Origin: Egibacteraceae bacterium
Lineage (GTDB): Bacteria > Actinomycetota > Nitriliruptoria > Euzebyales > Egibacteraceae
Assembly: GCA_035540635.1 (NCBI GenBank)
Contig: DATLGH010000099.1
Span: forward strand, 1-44,419
Length of the DNA stretch: 44,419 bases
Direction: 5' to 3'
Positions 5,936-12,699 of the stretch are shown piece by piece. The position numbers were made by a program, and so were the translations under genes. The notes beneath the pieces are model-generated. The model saw only the letters and a program-made list of their open reading frames with translations. It did not search any database and had not been told where the DNA came from. The stretch's first letter is position 1; the number at the start of each line of letters is the position of its first letter.

Positions 5936-6247
5936 TCACAGCCACACCGCCCGGTCGGCGCCGTCGGTGACGAGGTCGGCGATCTCGTCGAGGTCGACGG
6001 TCTTGCACCCTTCGGTGACCCGCCGGGCGGCGAGTCCCCGGCGGCGCAGCGCGTCGTCGTGCACGCTCACCTCCACGCCCGCGGCGAGGGCCTCCACGAC
6101 CGCGTCGGCGTCGGCGTGCCCGGGCCGTGCGAGCGCCGCAGCGCGGTCGAGCAGGACGACCGCGACGGTGTCGCCCGCGCTCGACCAGGCGCGAGCGAGT
6201 GCGAGGGCCCAGCGCGGGTCGCGGGAGACCAGGACGGTGTGGCGCAT
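5936..6247 (-). CDS. DsrE-like small protein A
   Basis: A 103-residue protein (MRHTVLVSRDPRWALALARAW...). The C-terminus TVDLDEIADLVTDGADRAVWL resembles the end of DsrE-family sulfur-reduction proteins. Its single cysteine is Cys81, just before that terminal segment. The usual persulfide position reads VEVSVHDDALRRRGL without Cys. The ATG directly abuts the TAG of the upstream HTH-TusA gene (TAGATG), so the two are certainly co-transcribed and probably translationally coupled. Together with proteins B and C it forms a three-subunit DsrE-fold set reminiscent of DsrEFH/TusBCD, but with divergent cysteine positions. Confidence 0.65.
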   Translation of the reverse strand: MRHTVLVSRDPRWALALARAWSSAGDTVAVVLLDRAAALARPGHADADAVVEALAAGVEVSVHDDALRRRGLAARRVTEGCKTVDLDEIADLVTDGADRAVWL

Positions 6248-7285
6248 CTACGCGCCCTTCCTGATGAGCAGGCGGATGCCGGGGCGGCCGGCTGCGTCGG
6301 TGGCACGCTCCACGCCGAGCAGCTGATGACCCGCACGGTCCGCCCACCGGGCGAAGGCCGCGGGGGACCCCGGACCCTCGGCGAGCACCTCGAGGACGTC
6401 GCCGGCACGCAGGCGCGTGACGGCCCGCATCGCCCGTACCACGCCGGTCTCCCGCGGCTGGCCGCGGACGTCGACGCCGTCCACCGGCTGCACGGCGGGT
6501 CGGGCAGCCGCCTGTCCCGTCGCGCGCGCACGCCAGACGCGCCCCCGGCCGGGGACCTCCCCGGCGTCGGCGAGCGTGACGGGGACGCCGGCGCCCGCCA
6601 GCGCCCCGCAGAGCAGGCCGCGCTCGAGGGCGTCGGCGAGGTCCGGACGGGCCTCGGCGAGCAGGGAGAAGGTGCCGTGCAGCCCGGTGACGTCGACCCA
6701 GTCGCGCCCGGCCCTCGCGACCCTGGTGTCGGGGGCCAGCTGCCGCAGGGACCGCAGCGCCCTCTCGGCGACCTCCTCGAGCGTCTGCGCAGGGTCGAGC
6801 TGCTGGCGCTGGTGGTCGGCGAGCACGAGGCGGCGGGCCTCGGTTGCGGCCGCGTCGTGCGCGCGGCTGGCGAGGGAGGCCGACTGGCCCTGCTGCCCCG
6901 CCGGGGCGTCGAGAAGGCCGGCGAGCAGTCGCACGAGCAGGGAGGCGCTGGCCGAGCCGCCGGGCCCGTTCGCGCCCAGGCCCTCGGCTCCGTCCGGCAC
7001 GTCGCTGTGCGCCTGGTACAGCTTGGCCGGGCGTCCACCGCCGGGGTGCTTGCGGAGACCGACGCCGACGAGCCCCGCGTCCGCGAGGGTCTCGAGATGG
7101 GTGCGGGCGACGTTGGGATGCAGGTCGAACGCGCCGGCCACGTCCCGAACGGTCAGTGGCCCGTCCACGGCCTGCAGGTGCGCGTAGATCGCCGCGCGGG
7201 TCGTCGAGCCGAGCGCCCGCGCCACGCTGACCGCCCGTCGACGGGCGGTCGGGCGCTCGGCGAGCGCACCGGACGCGGGGGCCAT
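6248..7285 (-). CDS. HTH (SufR/ArsR-like) regulator fused to a degenerate TusA domain
   Basis: A 345-residue protein. Residues about 20-92 form a winged helix-turn-helix (TVRDVAGAFDLHPNVARTHL then a GGGRPAKLY wing) as in SufR/ArsR-like regulators. Residues about 110-255 resemble the SufR-type sensor region, but the usual Fe-S ligand cysteines are absent (GLHGTFSLLAEARPDLADAL where CPF and VC are expected). Residues about 270-342 match TusA (VDVRGQPRETGVVRAMRAV, LRAGDVLEVLAEGPGS, IRLLIRK), but the catalytic CPxP is replaced by RETG. The only cysteine in the protein is Cys226. ATG 7285 follows GAGGAGG at good spacing. As first gene of the sulfur-relay operon it is probably its own regulator, sensing by contact with DsrE-like partners or by Cys226. 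The domain assignment is from motif reading. Confidence 0.75.
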   Translation of the reverse strand: MAPASGALAERPTARRRAVSVARALGSTTRAAIYAHLQAVDGPLTVRDVAGAFDLHPNVARTHLETLADAGLVGVGLRKHPGGGRPAKLYQAHSDVPDGAEGLGANGPGGSASASLLVRLLAGLLDAPAGQQGQSASLASRAHDAAATEARRLVLADHQRQQLDPAQTLEEVAERALRSLRQLAPDTRVARAGRDWVDVTGLHGTFSLLAEARPDLADALERGLLCGALAGAGVPVTLADAGEVPGRGRVWRARATGQAAARPAVQPVDGVDVRGQPRETGVVRAMRAVTRLRAGDVLEVLAEGPGSPAAFARWADRAGHQLLGVERATDAAGRPGIRLLIRKGA

Positions 7286-7316
7286 GGGTTCCTCCTCGGG
7301 CAGCGCACAGAGTTTG

Positions 7317-7333
7317 CACTGACCGGGCCAGTG
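7317..7333. promoter_or_regulatory. Candidate operator CACTG-N7-CAGTG
   Basis: An inverted repeat (CACTG 7317-7321, CAGTG 7329-7333) about 32 bp upstream of the HTH-TusA start, in an unusually AT-richer promoter stretch (7310-7388). It is a plausible autoregulatory site of the winged-helix protein. Confidence 0.35.
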
Positions 7334-7441
7334 TTATCCGTTCGGCTCCCACCTTCAAAGGGCAAGTGGTAGTGTAAACAGAGAAAACCGGGTTGTGGAC
7401 GGGGCGCCGCCGTGGCGGGAAGGGCCCGCCGGCCCGGCGCG

Positions 7442-8230
7442 CTACAGCGAGGCGAGGCGGGCGAGGGCGTACGCGGCCGGCGCGGCGAGCAGGACCGGCG
7501 TGGCGGCGGCGGTCAGCAGGCCCACAGGCAGGCGCGGCGATCGTGTTACCGCCTCCGGGGTGGCCGCGTCGGCGCGGGCGTTCGCGACGGCGTCGTCGAC
7601 GGCCTCGCGGAGCAGGCCCGCCGCGGCGGCGGCGAGCAGCGCAACCGCCGCGACCCCGGCGGCGCTCGACAGGTTGAACGGCGGATCGGCCGCGAGCGCG
7701 AGCCCGCCCGCGAGCAGCAGTGCGACGGCGACGGTCATGGCGCCGGCGGGGACGGCCTTGACCCGGGTGGCGGCCTCCTGGCGCACGGCGTCGACCGCGG
7801 TGGCCAGAAGCAGCACCCCGAGGATCCAGCGCCAGCCCTCGGGGAGCCCGCTGAGCAGCAGGAGGCCGCTCGCGCCGAGGCCCACCGCCAGGCCGGCGAG
7901 GGCGGTGCCGCCGAGGGCCGCCGTCACCCCGCGACGGCGGCCGAAGGCAAGGGCCATCGCGAACGCGGCGAGGACCCCCGCGGCGACGAAGTCGGGCACC
8001 GCCGTCCAGGCGTTGTCCGGCTGGAAGGCGATGGCCGCGGGCAGCCCCACGCCCGGCACCGCCGCGGCGAGCGTGATGGGTCGCGGGCCCGCGCGCGACA
8101 GCACCGCAGCGAAGTCGGCGAGCACGACCCCGGCGACGACGAGCACCACGACGGCGAAAACCAGAGCGCCCGCGGCCAGGGCGGCGAGCGTCACCGCCGC
8201 GAGCACGGCTGCCGCCGCCGTGTTCGTCAT
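7442..8230 (-). CDS. Multi-pass membrane protein, possibly a divergent CdsA-like protein
   Basis: A 262-residue, Ala/Leu/Val-rich protein with about seven to eight predicted membrane spans along its whole length. The N-terminal helices followed by a VPGVGLPAAIAFQP loop loosely recall phosphatidate cytidylyltransferase (CdsA), but the diagnostic C-terminal CdsA signature (S-x3-KR-x-x-x-KD...GG-x-x-DR-x-D) is absent. I therefore give no function. ATG 8230 is preceded by TAGGGT-N6, a leaderless promoter that includes the stop codon of the upstream MoaD-like gene. Confidence 0.6.
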   Translation of the reverse strand: MTNTAAAAVLAAVTLAALAAGALVFAVVVLVVAGVVLADFAAVLSRAGPRPITLAAAVPGVGLPAAIAFQPDNAWTAVPDFVAAGVLAAFAMALAFGRRRGVTAALGGTALAGLAVGLGASGLLLLSGLPEGWRWILGVLLLATAVDAVRQEAATRVKAVPAGAMTVAVALLLAGGLALAADPPFNLSSAAGVAAVALLAAAAAGLLREAVDDAVANARADAATPEAVTRSPRLPVGLLTAAATPVLLAAPAAYALARLASL

Positions 8231-8236
8231 CGGCTC

Positions 8237-8242
8237 ACCCTA
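8237..8242 (-). promoter_or_regulatory. -10-like TAGGGT, leaderless start of membrane-protein gene
   Basis: Minus-strand TAGGGT, then GAGCCG, then ATG 8230. The TAG of the hexamer is also the stop codon of the MoaD-like gene. Confidence 0.45.
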
Positions 8243-8578
8243 TACGAACCGGTTGCGGGATGGGCCGTCACGCAGCGACGAGCACACGCCGGGGGCGGAC
8301 GCCGTGTCAAGCCAGCCAGACGGCTCTCGCCTCGCACCCCCGCTGAACGGCGGCAGGAGCGCAACCTCGCCGCCGTCGGGCACGTCGACCGGGGCGTCGA
8401 GCGGGGTGGGGTTGCCGTCGACGAGCACGGCGCACACGGCGAGGCGCGCGGCGAAGCGCTCGTCGTAGCGGGCGCGCAGCTCGTCGAGGACGGTTGGCAG
8501 CGGGCCGGGGCTCGCGGTCGTCTCGCTCGTGCCCGCGGCCTCGCGCAGCGCCGCGAACAGCCGCACCCGCACCGCCAT
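8240..8578 (-). CDS. MoaD/ThiS-family sulfur carrier with a C-terminal extension
   Basis: A 112-residue ubiquitin-fold protein. Residues 1-81 are a complete MoaD-like domain (VRVRLFAALREAAG, then PDGGEVALLPPFSGG), including the Gly-Gly that is normally the very C-terminus and is adenylated and thiocarboxylated in MoaD/ThiS proteins. Here the frame continues 31 residues past Gly80-Gly81, so the carrier cannot be charged unless the tail is removed. The tail (ARREPSGWLDTASAPG...) is of no recognised family and could be read-through after loss of the original stop. The start is ATG 8578 (AGGAG 8 nt upstream); a longer frame to 8635 lacks support. It is divergent from the GlnR-like gene. Confidence 0.8.
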   Translation of the reverse strand: MAVRVRLFAALREAAGTSETTASPGPLPTVLDELRARYDERFAARLAVCAVLVDGNPTPLDAPVDVPDGGEVALLPPFSGGARREPSGWLDTASAPGVCSSLRDGPSRNRFV

Positions 8579-8719
8579 CCGCTGCCGCTCCTGTCCTGTC
8601 AGGCGTGCCGGTGACACCGTACGGCATCCGGCCATCGGAGGGCCGCCCGCGTTCCGTCAGCGGCCCGGGGCGCTGCGCTAGGCTCCTCGTGCAGCCCCAC
8701 GTGGACTGGAGGCCGCCGG

Positions 8720-9442
8720 TTGCATCTCATCGTGCTGTCCGACGCATCGGGGGCGGGCAAGGCCCTGCTGCCCGCGCTCGAGTTCCTCGACCACACCGTC
8801 GCGGCCGCGCGGCTGGCACCGGAGTCGCTCGCCGCCGCGGCGCCCGCCGACCTCGTCGTCGTCGACGCGACCGGCGACCTCGCGGCCGCGTCGCAGGTCT
8901 GCCGCGCGGCGGCGTCGGCCGAGTCTCCCCGGCCCGTCCTGCTCGTCGTCGGCGACGGGGGCCTGGCAGCGGTGAAGGCGAGCTGGGGGTTCGACGACTT
9001 CGTGTCGCCCTCGGCCCAGCCCGCCGAGGTGGAGACGCGCCTGCGGCTGGCCGCCGACCGGGCCCGGGCCGCGCACCGCCAGCACACGGCGAGGGTCGGC
9101 GACCTGCTCATCGACGAGGACACCTACATCGTCCGCCTGCGCGGACGGCCGCTGGACCTCACCTACCGCGAGTTCGAGCTCCTGCGCTACCTCGTCGCGC
9201 ATCCCGGGCGGGTCTTCACCCGCGGGCAGCTGCTCCAGGAGGTGTGGGGCTACGACTACTTCGGCGGCACCCGCACCGTCGACGTCCACATCCGCCGGCT
9301 GCGCGCCAAGCTGGGCCCCGAGCACGAACAGCTCATCGGCACCGTCCGCGGCGTCGGCTACAAGCTCGACCCGCAGGGCGTCGGTGAAGGCTCGGCGCGG
9401 CGCGACCCCGAACAAGGGGACGGAGGCACGCCCGCTCCCTGA
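8720..9442 (+). CDS. glnR: GlnR-like orphan OmpR-type response regulator
   Basis: A 240-residue regulator. The N-terminal receiver-like domain has VVVDATGD, with Asp49 at the phospho-acceptor-like position, but lacks the other conserved phosphorylation-site residues, as in GlnR proteins that work without a kinase. The C-terminal winged helix (about 125-222) is typical: LTYREFELLRYLVAHPGRVF, VWGYDYFGGTRTVDVHI, GVGYKLDP. GlnR controls nitrogen assimilation genes in actinobacteria. TTG 8720 is chosen because GGAGG (8708-8712) sits 7 nt upstream and the protein start matches the family. The neighbour is mshD, as in many actinobacteria, which supports the identity. A TAGGCT at 8680-8685 is a possible -10. 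Confidence 0.8.
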   Translation: MHLIVLSDASGAGKALLPALEFLDHTVAAARLAPESLAAAAPADLVVVDATGDLAAASQVCRAAASAESPRPVLLVVGDGGLAAVKASWGFDDFVSPSAQPAEVETRLRLAADRARAAHRQHTARVGDLLIDEDTYIVRLRGRPLDLTYREFELLRYLVAHPGRVFTRGQLLQEVWGYDYFGGTRTVDVHIRRLRAKLGPEHEQLIGTVRGVGYKLDPQGVGEGSARRDPEQGDGGTPAP

Positions 9443-9459
9443 GCGGTCGTCGCCAGGAC

Positions 9460-10434
9460 CTACGCGGGGCGGAGGAGGTCCTCCCGGGAGACGCCCGCCG
9501 GAGGGATCTTCTTCTCGTAGCAGACCTCGGTCGACACGGCGGTGAAGCCGGCGGAGCGGTAGAGGGCCACCGGGCCCGCGTGCGAGGCGTCCACGTAGAG
9601 GATCGCCTGGCGGCAGCCGCGGTCGTGGAGATGGGCCAGCCCGGCGGCGAGAAGCAGCCGCCCGAGCCCGCGGCCCTGCGCGGCGGGGTCGACGGCGAGG
9701 ACGTAGACCTCCCCGACGGGCTCATGGGCGGCGACGGGCCCCGCGTCGTGGCCATGCCACTTCGTCCAGTGGAAGCCGAGCAGGTCGTCGGCCCCCCAGG
9801 CGAGGATGACGCCCTCGGCGGAGAACCACGGCTGGCGGCGGCGCTGCTCGAGCGTCGACCGGTCCCAGCCCCCCTGCTCGGGATGTCCGACGAAGGCGGC
9901 GTTGTTCACCCGCAGTAGCGCGCCGTCGTCGGCGCCCGGCCGGTAGGCGCGGAGCGTCACCCCCTCCGGCGGGCGCTCTACGGCCGGGCGGTCGGGCAGC
10001 GCGCGGGTCATCAGCAGCAGCTCGCGCTGGACCCCGAAGCCGGCCCGCGCGGCAAGCGTCGACCGCGCGTCGGCGACCCGGCGCACCCAGAGGAAGAGCG
10101 GGCCGCCGCCCGTGCGGGCGATGAGGGTCTGGGTCGCGTCGAGCAGGCGCAGGGCGAGCGCCTCACGGTCCTCGCGGTCGGGGCGCACGACCACCTCCGC
10201 GGCCGCCCGCGGTCGGGCGCCCGCGGCGTTCCAGCGCACGTGGGCGTAGCCGACGAGGTCGTCGCCTTCGTGTGCGAGCACGCCGGTCCAGTCCCGGGCA
10301 CCCGCGACGAGGTGGGCGTACTTGTGCTCACCGACCGGCGCGTGGCCCTCGAGGCGGGTCACCTCGTCGATGAGGGCACGCACCTCGACGAGGAGCGGCT
10401 CGTCGAGGGTCGCCGACACCTGGATGCGCACCAT
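9460..10434 (-). CDS. mshD: Mycothiol synthase
   Basis: A two-GNAT-domain acetyltransferase of 324 residues that makes mycothiol from Cys-GlcN-Ins and acetyl-CoA, the last step of mycothiol synthesis. The N-terminal GNAT half is degenerate. The C-terminal half carries family motifs VNNAAFVGHPEQGGW, GFHWTKWH and the acetyl-CoA loop VDPAAQGRGLGR. ATG 10434 is preferred to the upstream TTG (10458) because TACGCT lies 7 nt before it with no Shine-Dalgarno. Its presence implies mycothiol as the main low-molecular-weight thiol. Confidence 0.9.
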   Translation of the reverse strand: MVRIQVSATLDEPLLVEVRALIDEVTRLEGHAPVGEHKYAHLVAGARDWTGVLAHEGDDLVGYAHVRWNAAGARPRAAAEVVVRPDREDREALALRLLDATQTLIARTGGGPLFLWVRRVADARSTLAARAGFGVQRELLLMTRALPDRPAVERPPEGVTLRAYRPGADDGALLRVNNAAFVGHPEQGGWDRSTLEQRRRQPWFSAEGVILAWGADDLLGFHWTKWHGHDAGPVAAHEPVGEVYVLAVDPAAQGRGLGRLLLAAGLAHLHDRGCRQAILYVDASHAGPVALYRSAGFTAVSTEVCYEKKIPPAGVSREDLLRPA

Positions 10435-10441
10435 CGGCCGC

Positions 10442-10451
10442 AGCGTACGAT
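10442..10451. promoter_or_regulatory. Overlapping divergent -10 elements of mshD and fur
   Basis: The two ATGs (10434 minus, 10458 plus) are only 23 bp apart. Plus-strand TACGAT (10446-10451) precedes fur by 6 nt. Minus-strand TACGCT (10447-10442) precedes mshD by 7 nt. The hexamers share two base pairs, so polymerase can occupy only one direction at a time. Confidence 0.5.
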
Positions 10452-10457
10452 GCCCCA

Positions 10458-10871
10458 ATGGACGTCGGCCATCGCCTCCGCGACGAGGGGTACCGCCTCA
10501 CCCCCCAGCGCCAGCTCGTCTGGGATGTTCTCCGGCGCGCCGACCGCCACCTCACCGCCGAGGACATCCACAGCGCAGTCACCCGGGTGGTGCCCGACTT
10601 CAACCTCGCGAGCGTGTACCGCACGCTCGCGCTGCTCGCGGCGCTCGACCTCGCGAAGGAGGTCCGCCTCATCGACGGCAAGGGTCACTGGGAGGTCGCC
10701 CACCCCGACGAGGAGTTCCACCTCGTGTGCCGTTCCTGCGGCAGCGTCACCCACCACCGCGGGGGTCTCGTCGCCCAGACCCGCGAGCACCTGGCGACGA
10801 GCCACGGTTTCACCGCCGAGAACGTCGATCTCGTCGTCCGCGGCGTGTGCCGGGACTGCGGGCCCCGCTGA
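10458..10871 (+). CDS. Fur-family metalloregulator
   Basis: A 137-residue regulator with the Fur winged helix (RLTPQRQLVWDVLRR, HLTAEDIHSAV, NLASVYRTLALL). The C-terminal dimerisation domain has two CxxC pairs, CRSC and CRDC, which form the structural zinc site. The usual HHxHxxC regulatory motif is reduced to EEFHLVC, so some ligands of the second metal site differ. Whether it is Fur, Zur or PerR-like cannot be decided. It starts at ATG 10458 from a leaderless TACGAT promoter that overlaps the promoter of mshD. Confidence 0.85.
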   Translation: MDVGHRLRDEGYRLTPQRQLVWDVLRRADRHLTAEDIHSAVTRVVPDFNLASVYRTLALLAALDLAKEVRLIDGKGHWEVAHPDEEFHLVCRSCGSVTHHRGGLVAQTREHLATSHGFTAENVDLVVRGVCRDCGPR

Positions 10872-10942
10872 GGCCGCCCCCCTGGCTCGCTAGCGGGTCC
10901 CCGCGCCGGTGGGTACACTGCGCGCAGCGCGCCGCCGGGAGG

Positions 10943-10948
10943 TAGTCT
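10943..10948 (+). promoter_or_regulatory. -10-like TAGTCT upstream of tRNA cluster
   Basis: TAGTCT ends 10 nt before the first base of tRNA-Lys, with no gene between. It probably drives the three-tRNA transcript. Confidence 0.4.
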
Positions 10949-10958
10949 GCTCATCCAC

Positions 10959-11030
10959 GGGCCGTTAGCTCAACGGGTAGAGCTCCGGACTTTTAATCCG
11001 GCGGAGCGGGTTCGAGTCCTGCACGGCCTA
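10959..11030 (+). tRNA. tRNA-Lys (anticodon TTT)
   Basis: A full cloverleaf is seen: acceptor GGGCCGT/ACGGCCT, anticodon stem CCGGA/TCCGG around loop CTTTTAA, T-stem GCGGG/CCTGC with TTCGAGT loop, and discriminator A. CCA is not encoded. Confidence 0.93.
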
Positions 11031-11063
11031 CGAGCGTCGGGGCCGCGCAGGAGCAGCACACGA

Positions 11064-11138
11064 GGACCTGTGGAGCAGCTAGGAGTGCTCGTCACCCTGT
11101 CAAGGTGAAGGTCGCGGGTTCAAATCCCGTCAGGTCCG
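11064..11138 (+). tRNA. tRNA-Asp (anticodon GTC)
   Basis: Acceptor GGACCTG/CAGGTCC, anticodon loop CTGTCAA in a CACC/GGTG stem, T-loop TTCAAAT, discriminator G. CCA is not encoded. Confidence 0.93.
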
Positions 11139-11156
11139 CTCGACTCCCCCCGTCCT

Positions 11157-11229
11157 GGTCAGGTAGCTCAGTCGGTAGAGCGCTCGACTGAAAATCGAGA
11201 GGTCGGCGGTTCGACCCCGCCCCTGACCA
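11157..11229 (+). tRNA. tRNA-Phe (anticodon GAA)
   Basis: Acceptor GGTCAGG/CCTGACC, anticodon loop CTGAAAA in a TCGA stem, T-loop TTCGACC, discriminator A. Its 3' half is duplicated at 13545-13579, marking it as the integration site of a mobile element; the gene itself is intact. Confidence 0.93.
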
Positions 11230-11230
11230 C
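11196..11230 (+). repeat. attL: 35-bp direct repeat within tRNA-Phe
   Basis: The 35 bp are identical to 13545-13579. The match extends 7 bp further upstream (CTGAAAA) if one T (11195) is skipped. It covers the 3' part of tRNA-Phe. Confidence 0.85.
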
Positions 11231-11315
11231 AAAGCCACTCCCCGCAAGGGTTTCCCGCTCTCTCGCCCATAACGCGGGCTAACATCGCGCACACTGAGCG
11301 GATGTTCTAGACTGA

Positions 11316-11730
11316 GTGGACCTGTTCGACCCTCTGCTACGCCAGCGGTCGCGCTCGCTGCGGGCCTGCAACCGCTCCCCACGCACGATCGAGACGTACA
11401 CCGACTCGGCCCGCCAGCTCGCCGCGTTCGCTGCCGCCCATGGTCGGACCGACCTCGACCGGGACCTCATCACCGACTACCTCGCCGGACCTCGCCGACC
11501 GCCGGAAGCCGACGACGGTCGCCTTCCGCTACCGCAGCCTGCAGCAGCTCACAAAGTGGCTCGTCGCCGAGGGCGAGCTGACCGCCGACCCGATGGCGGG
11601 CATGCACGTCCCGCACGTCCCCGAGCAGCCCGTACCGGTGCTGACCGACGACGACCTGCGCGCCCTACTCGCCGCCTGCAAGGGCACCGGCTTCGCCGAG
11701 CGCCGCGACACGGCGATCATCCGAAGCGCC
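11316..11730 (+). pseudogene. Tyrosine recombinase/integrase, frameshifted and truncated
   Basis: The N-terminal core-binding (SAM-like) domain starts at GTG 11316: MDLFDPLLRQRSRSLRACNR, then SPRTIETYTDSARQLAAFA. About position 11485 the frame shifts, and the rest of the domain continues in a second frame (RKPTTVAFRYRSLQQLTKWL, GELTADPMAGMHVPHVPEQP, VPVLTDDDLRALLAA). The catalytic domain stops right after RRDTAIIR, before any of the catalytic residues R-H-R-H-Y. Actinobacterial integrases of this type are about 300-400 residues. It lies 86 bp from tRNA-Phe and presumably catalysed the original insertion. Confidence 0.8.
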
Positions 11731-11768
11731 GGGCGGGACTGCCTCCGATCCTGTGCAGGCCGTGGAGC

Positions 11769-12179
11769 TCAGGACCCGCCGAGGTGCCCGTCCACGAACC
11801 CTCGCGGGTTCAGGACCGCCGGTTCCGAGATCTCGGCTTCGAGCAGATCGAGATCGCCGGAAACGAGCATCTCGGCCCCCGCGGTGCGCGCCAGCGCGAT
11901 CAAGTAGTCATCGCCGGGATCGCGCGTGACGGCCGGCACCTCGGTCGGATCAGCGGCGCTCTCACAGGCAGCCAGTCCGTCGAGCACCCGATCGACCTCC
12001 TCGCGATCCAGCCACTCGAACTTCGGACGAGCGGTGACCTCGCGAACCTCTTGCAACAGCTTCGGCGACACGATGACGGTGATCGTCCCGCCGAGGGCGG
12101 CCTGCAGGACACGGTCCGGAGCGCTGCCGGGGGTCAGCATGGCCGACACGATCACGTTCGGGTCGACGACGACCCGCAC
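11769..12179 (-). CDS. PIN-domain toxin (putative ribonuclease)
   Basis: A 136-residue protein of the PIN-family putative toxins. The first acidic residue lies in RVVVDPNVIVSAML (Asp6), and later acidic residues occur in EVREVTARPKFEWL and PGDDYLIALA, where the Mg2+-binding Asp/Glu of PIN nucleases are found. GAEMLVSGDLDLL is the typical C-terminal motif. The frame is intact. It lies 3 bp downstream of its predicted antitoxin gene, forming a type II toxin-antitoxin operon inside the mobile-element relic. Target RNA unknown. Confidence 0.8.
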   Translation of the reverse strand: MRVVVDPNVIVSAMLTPGSAPDRVLQAALGGTITVIVSPKLLQEVREVTARPKFEWLDREEVDRVLDGLAACESAADPTEVPAVTRDPGDDYLIALARTAGAEMLVSGDLDLLEAEISEPAVLNPRGFVDGHLGGS

Positions 12180-12182
12180 AGG

Positions 12183-12434
12183 TCAGGACGCGTGGGCACG
12201 CCGCTGGGCACGAGCAGCCTTCTGCTCAGCGACGACGATGTCCATGACCTCGCCTTCGGACAGGTCCTGCCACGGGCTCGCGGCCTGCAGACGGCCCAAC
12301 GCCCGCAGGGCGAGCAACCGACGCAAAGCCCGCTCCACGAGCTCCTCGGTCGCCACGGCGTCCTCGGCCGCGGCCGCGGCCGCACGCTCGTACAGCGCTG
12401 AGTCGATCGAGACAGAACGACGGGATTGGCTCAC
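12183..12434 (-). CDS. Ribbon-helix-helix-type antitoxin
   Basis: An 83-residue protein beginning SQSRRSVSIDSALYERAAAA, the short beta-strand and helix pattern of ribbon-helix-helix antitoxins, with an acidic/alanine-rich C-terminal half (LSEGEVMDIVVAEQKAARAQ) suited to binding the toxin. GTG 12434 is preceded by TAGACT (minus strand, 12446-12441) with 6 nt between, a leaderless start. It lies immediately upstream of the PIN toxin; the order antitoxin-toxin is typical. Confidence 0.75.
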   Translation of the reverse strand: MSQSRRSVSIDSALYERAAAAAAEDAVATEELVERALRRLLALRALGRLQAASPWQDLSEGEVMDIVVAEQKAARAQRRAHAS

Positions 12435-12440
12435 AGCGGA

Positions 12441-12446
12441 AGTCTA
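12441..12446 (-). promoter_or_regulatory. -10-like TAGACT, leaderless start of antitoxin
   Basis: Minus-strand TAGACT, then TCCGCT, then GTG 12434. It indicates that the toxin-antitoxin pair has its own promoter inside the relic. Confidence 0.45.
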
Positions 12447-12655
12447 CCGGGTCGCCCTTGCACGGACTCTCACTCCCGCCCCGAGCGAGATGCGACCGTG
12501 ACAACGGCGCTCTCCGCGAGTCCGACGAACAGCTCCAGCCTGGCCGCTTCGGGGTCTTCGACCGCCGGCGCCGGGGCGCGTCCATGGTAGGAGTCAGGCG
12601 CACGATCGCGGTCGCATCCCGGGCATCGGCGGGAGGCCAGGGATGAGCTGTCGTC
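12447..12655. other. Unassigned segment of the element relic
   Basis: There is no convincing gene here. A minus-strand frame ending near 12467 reads DPEAARLELFVGLAESAVV, which looks protein-like and may be the tail of a lost gene, but I cannot identify it. Confidence 0.3.
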
Positions 12656-12699
12656 ATGGCCAGAGGCGGGCGCCGTGCCGGCGTGGCACGAGGTCCACG

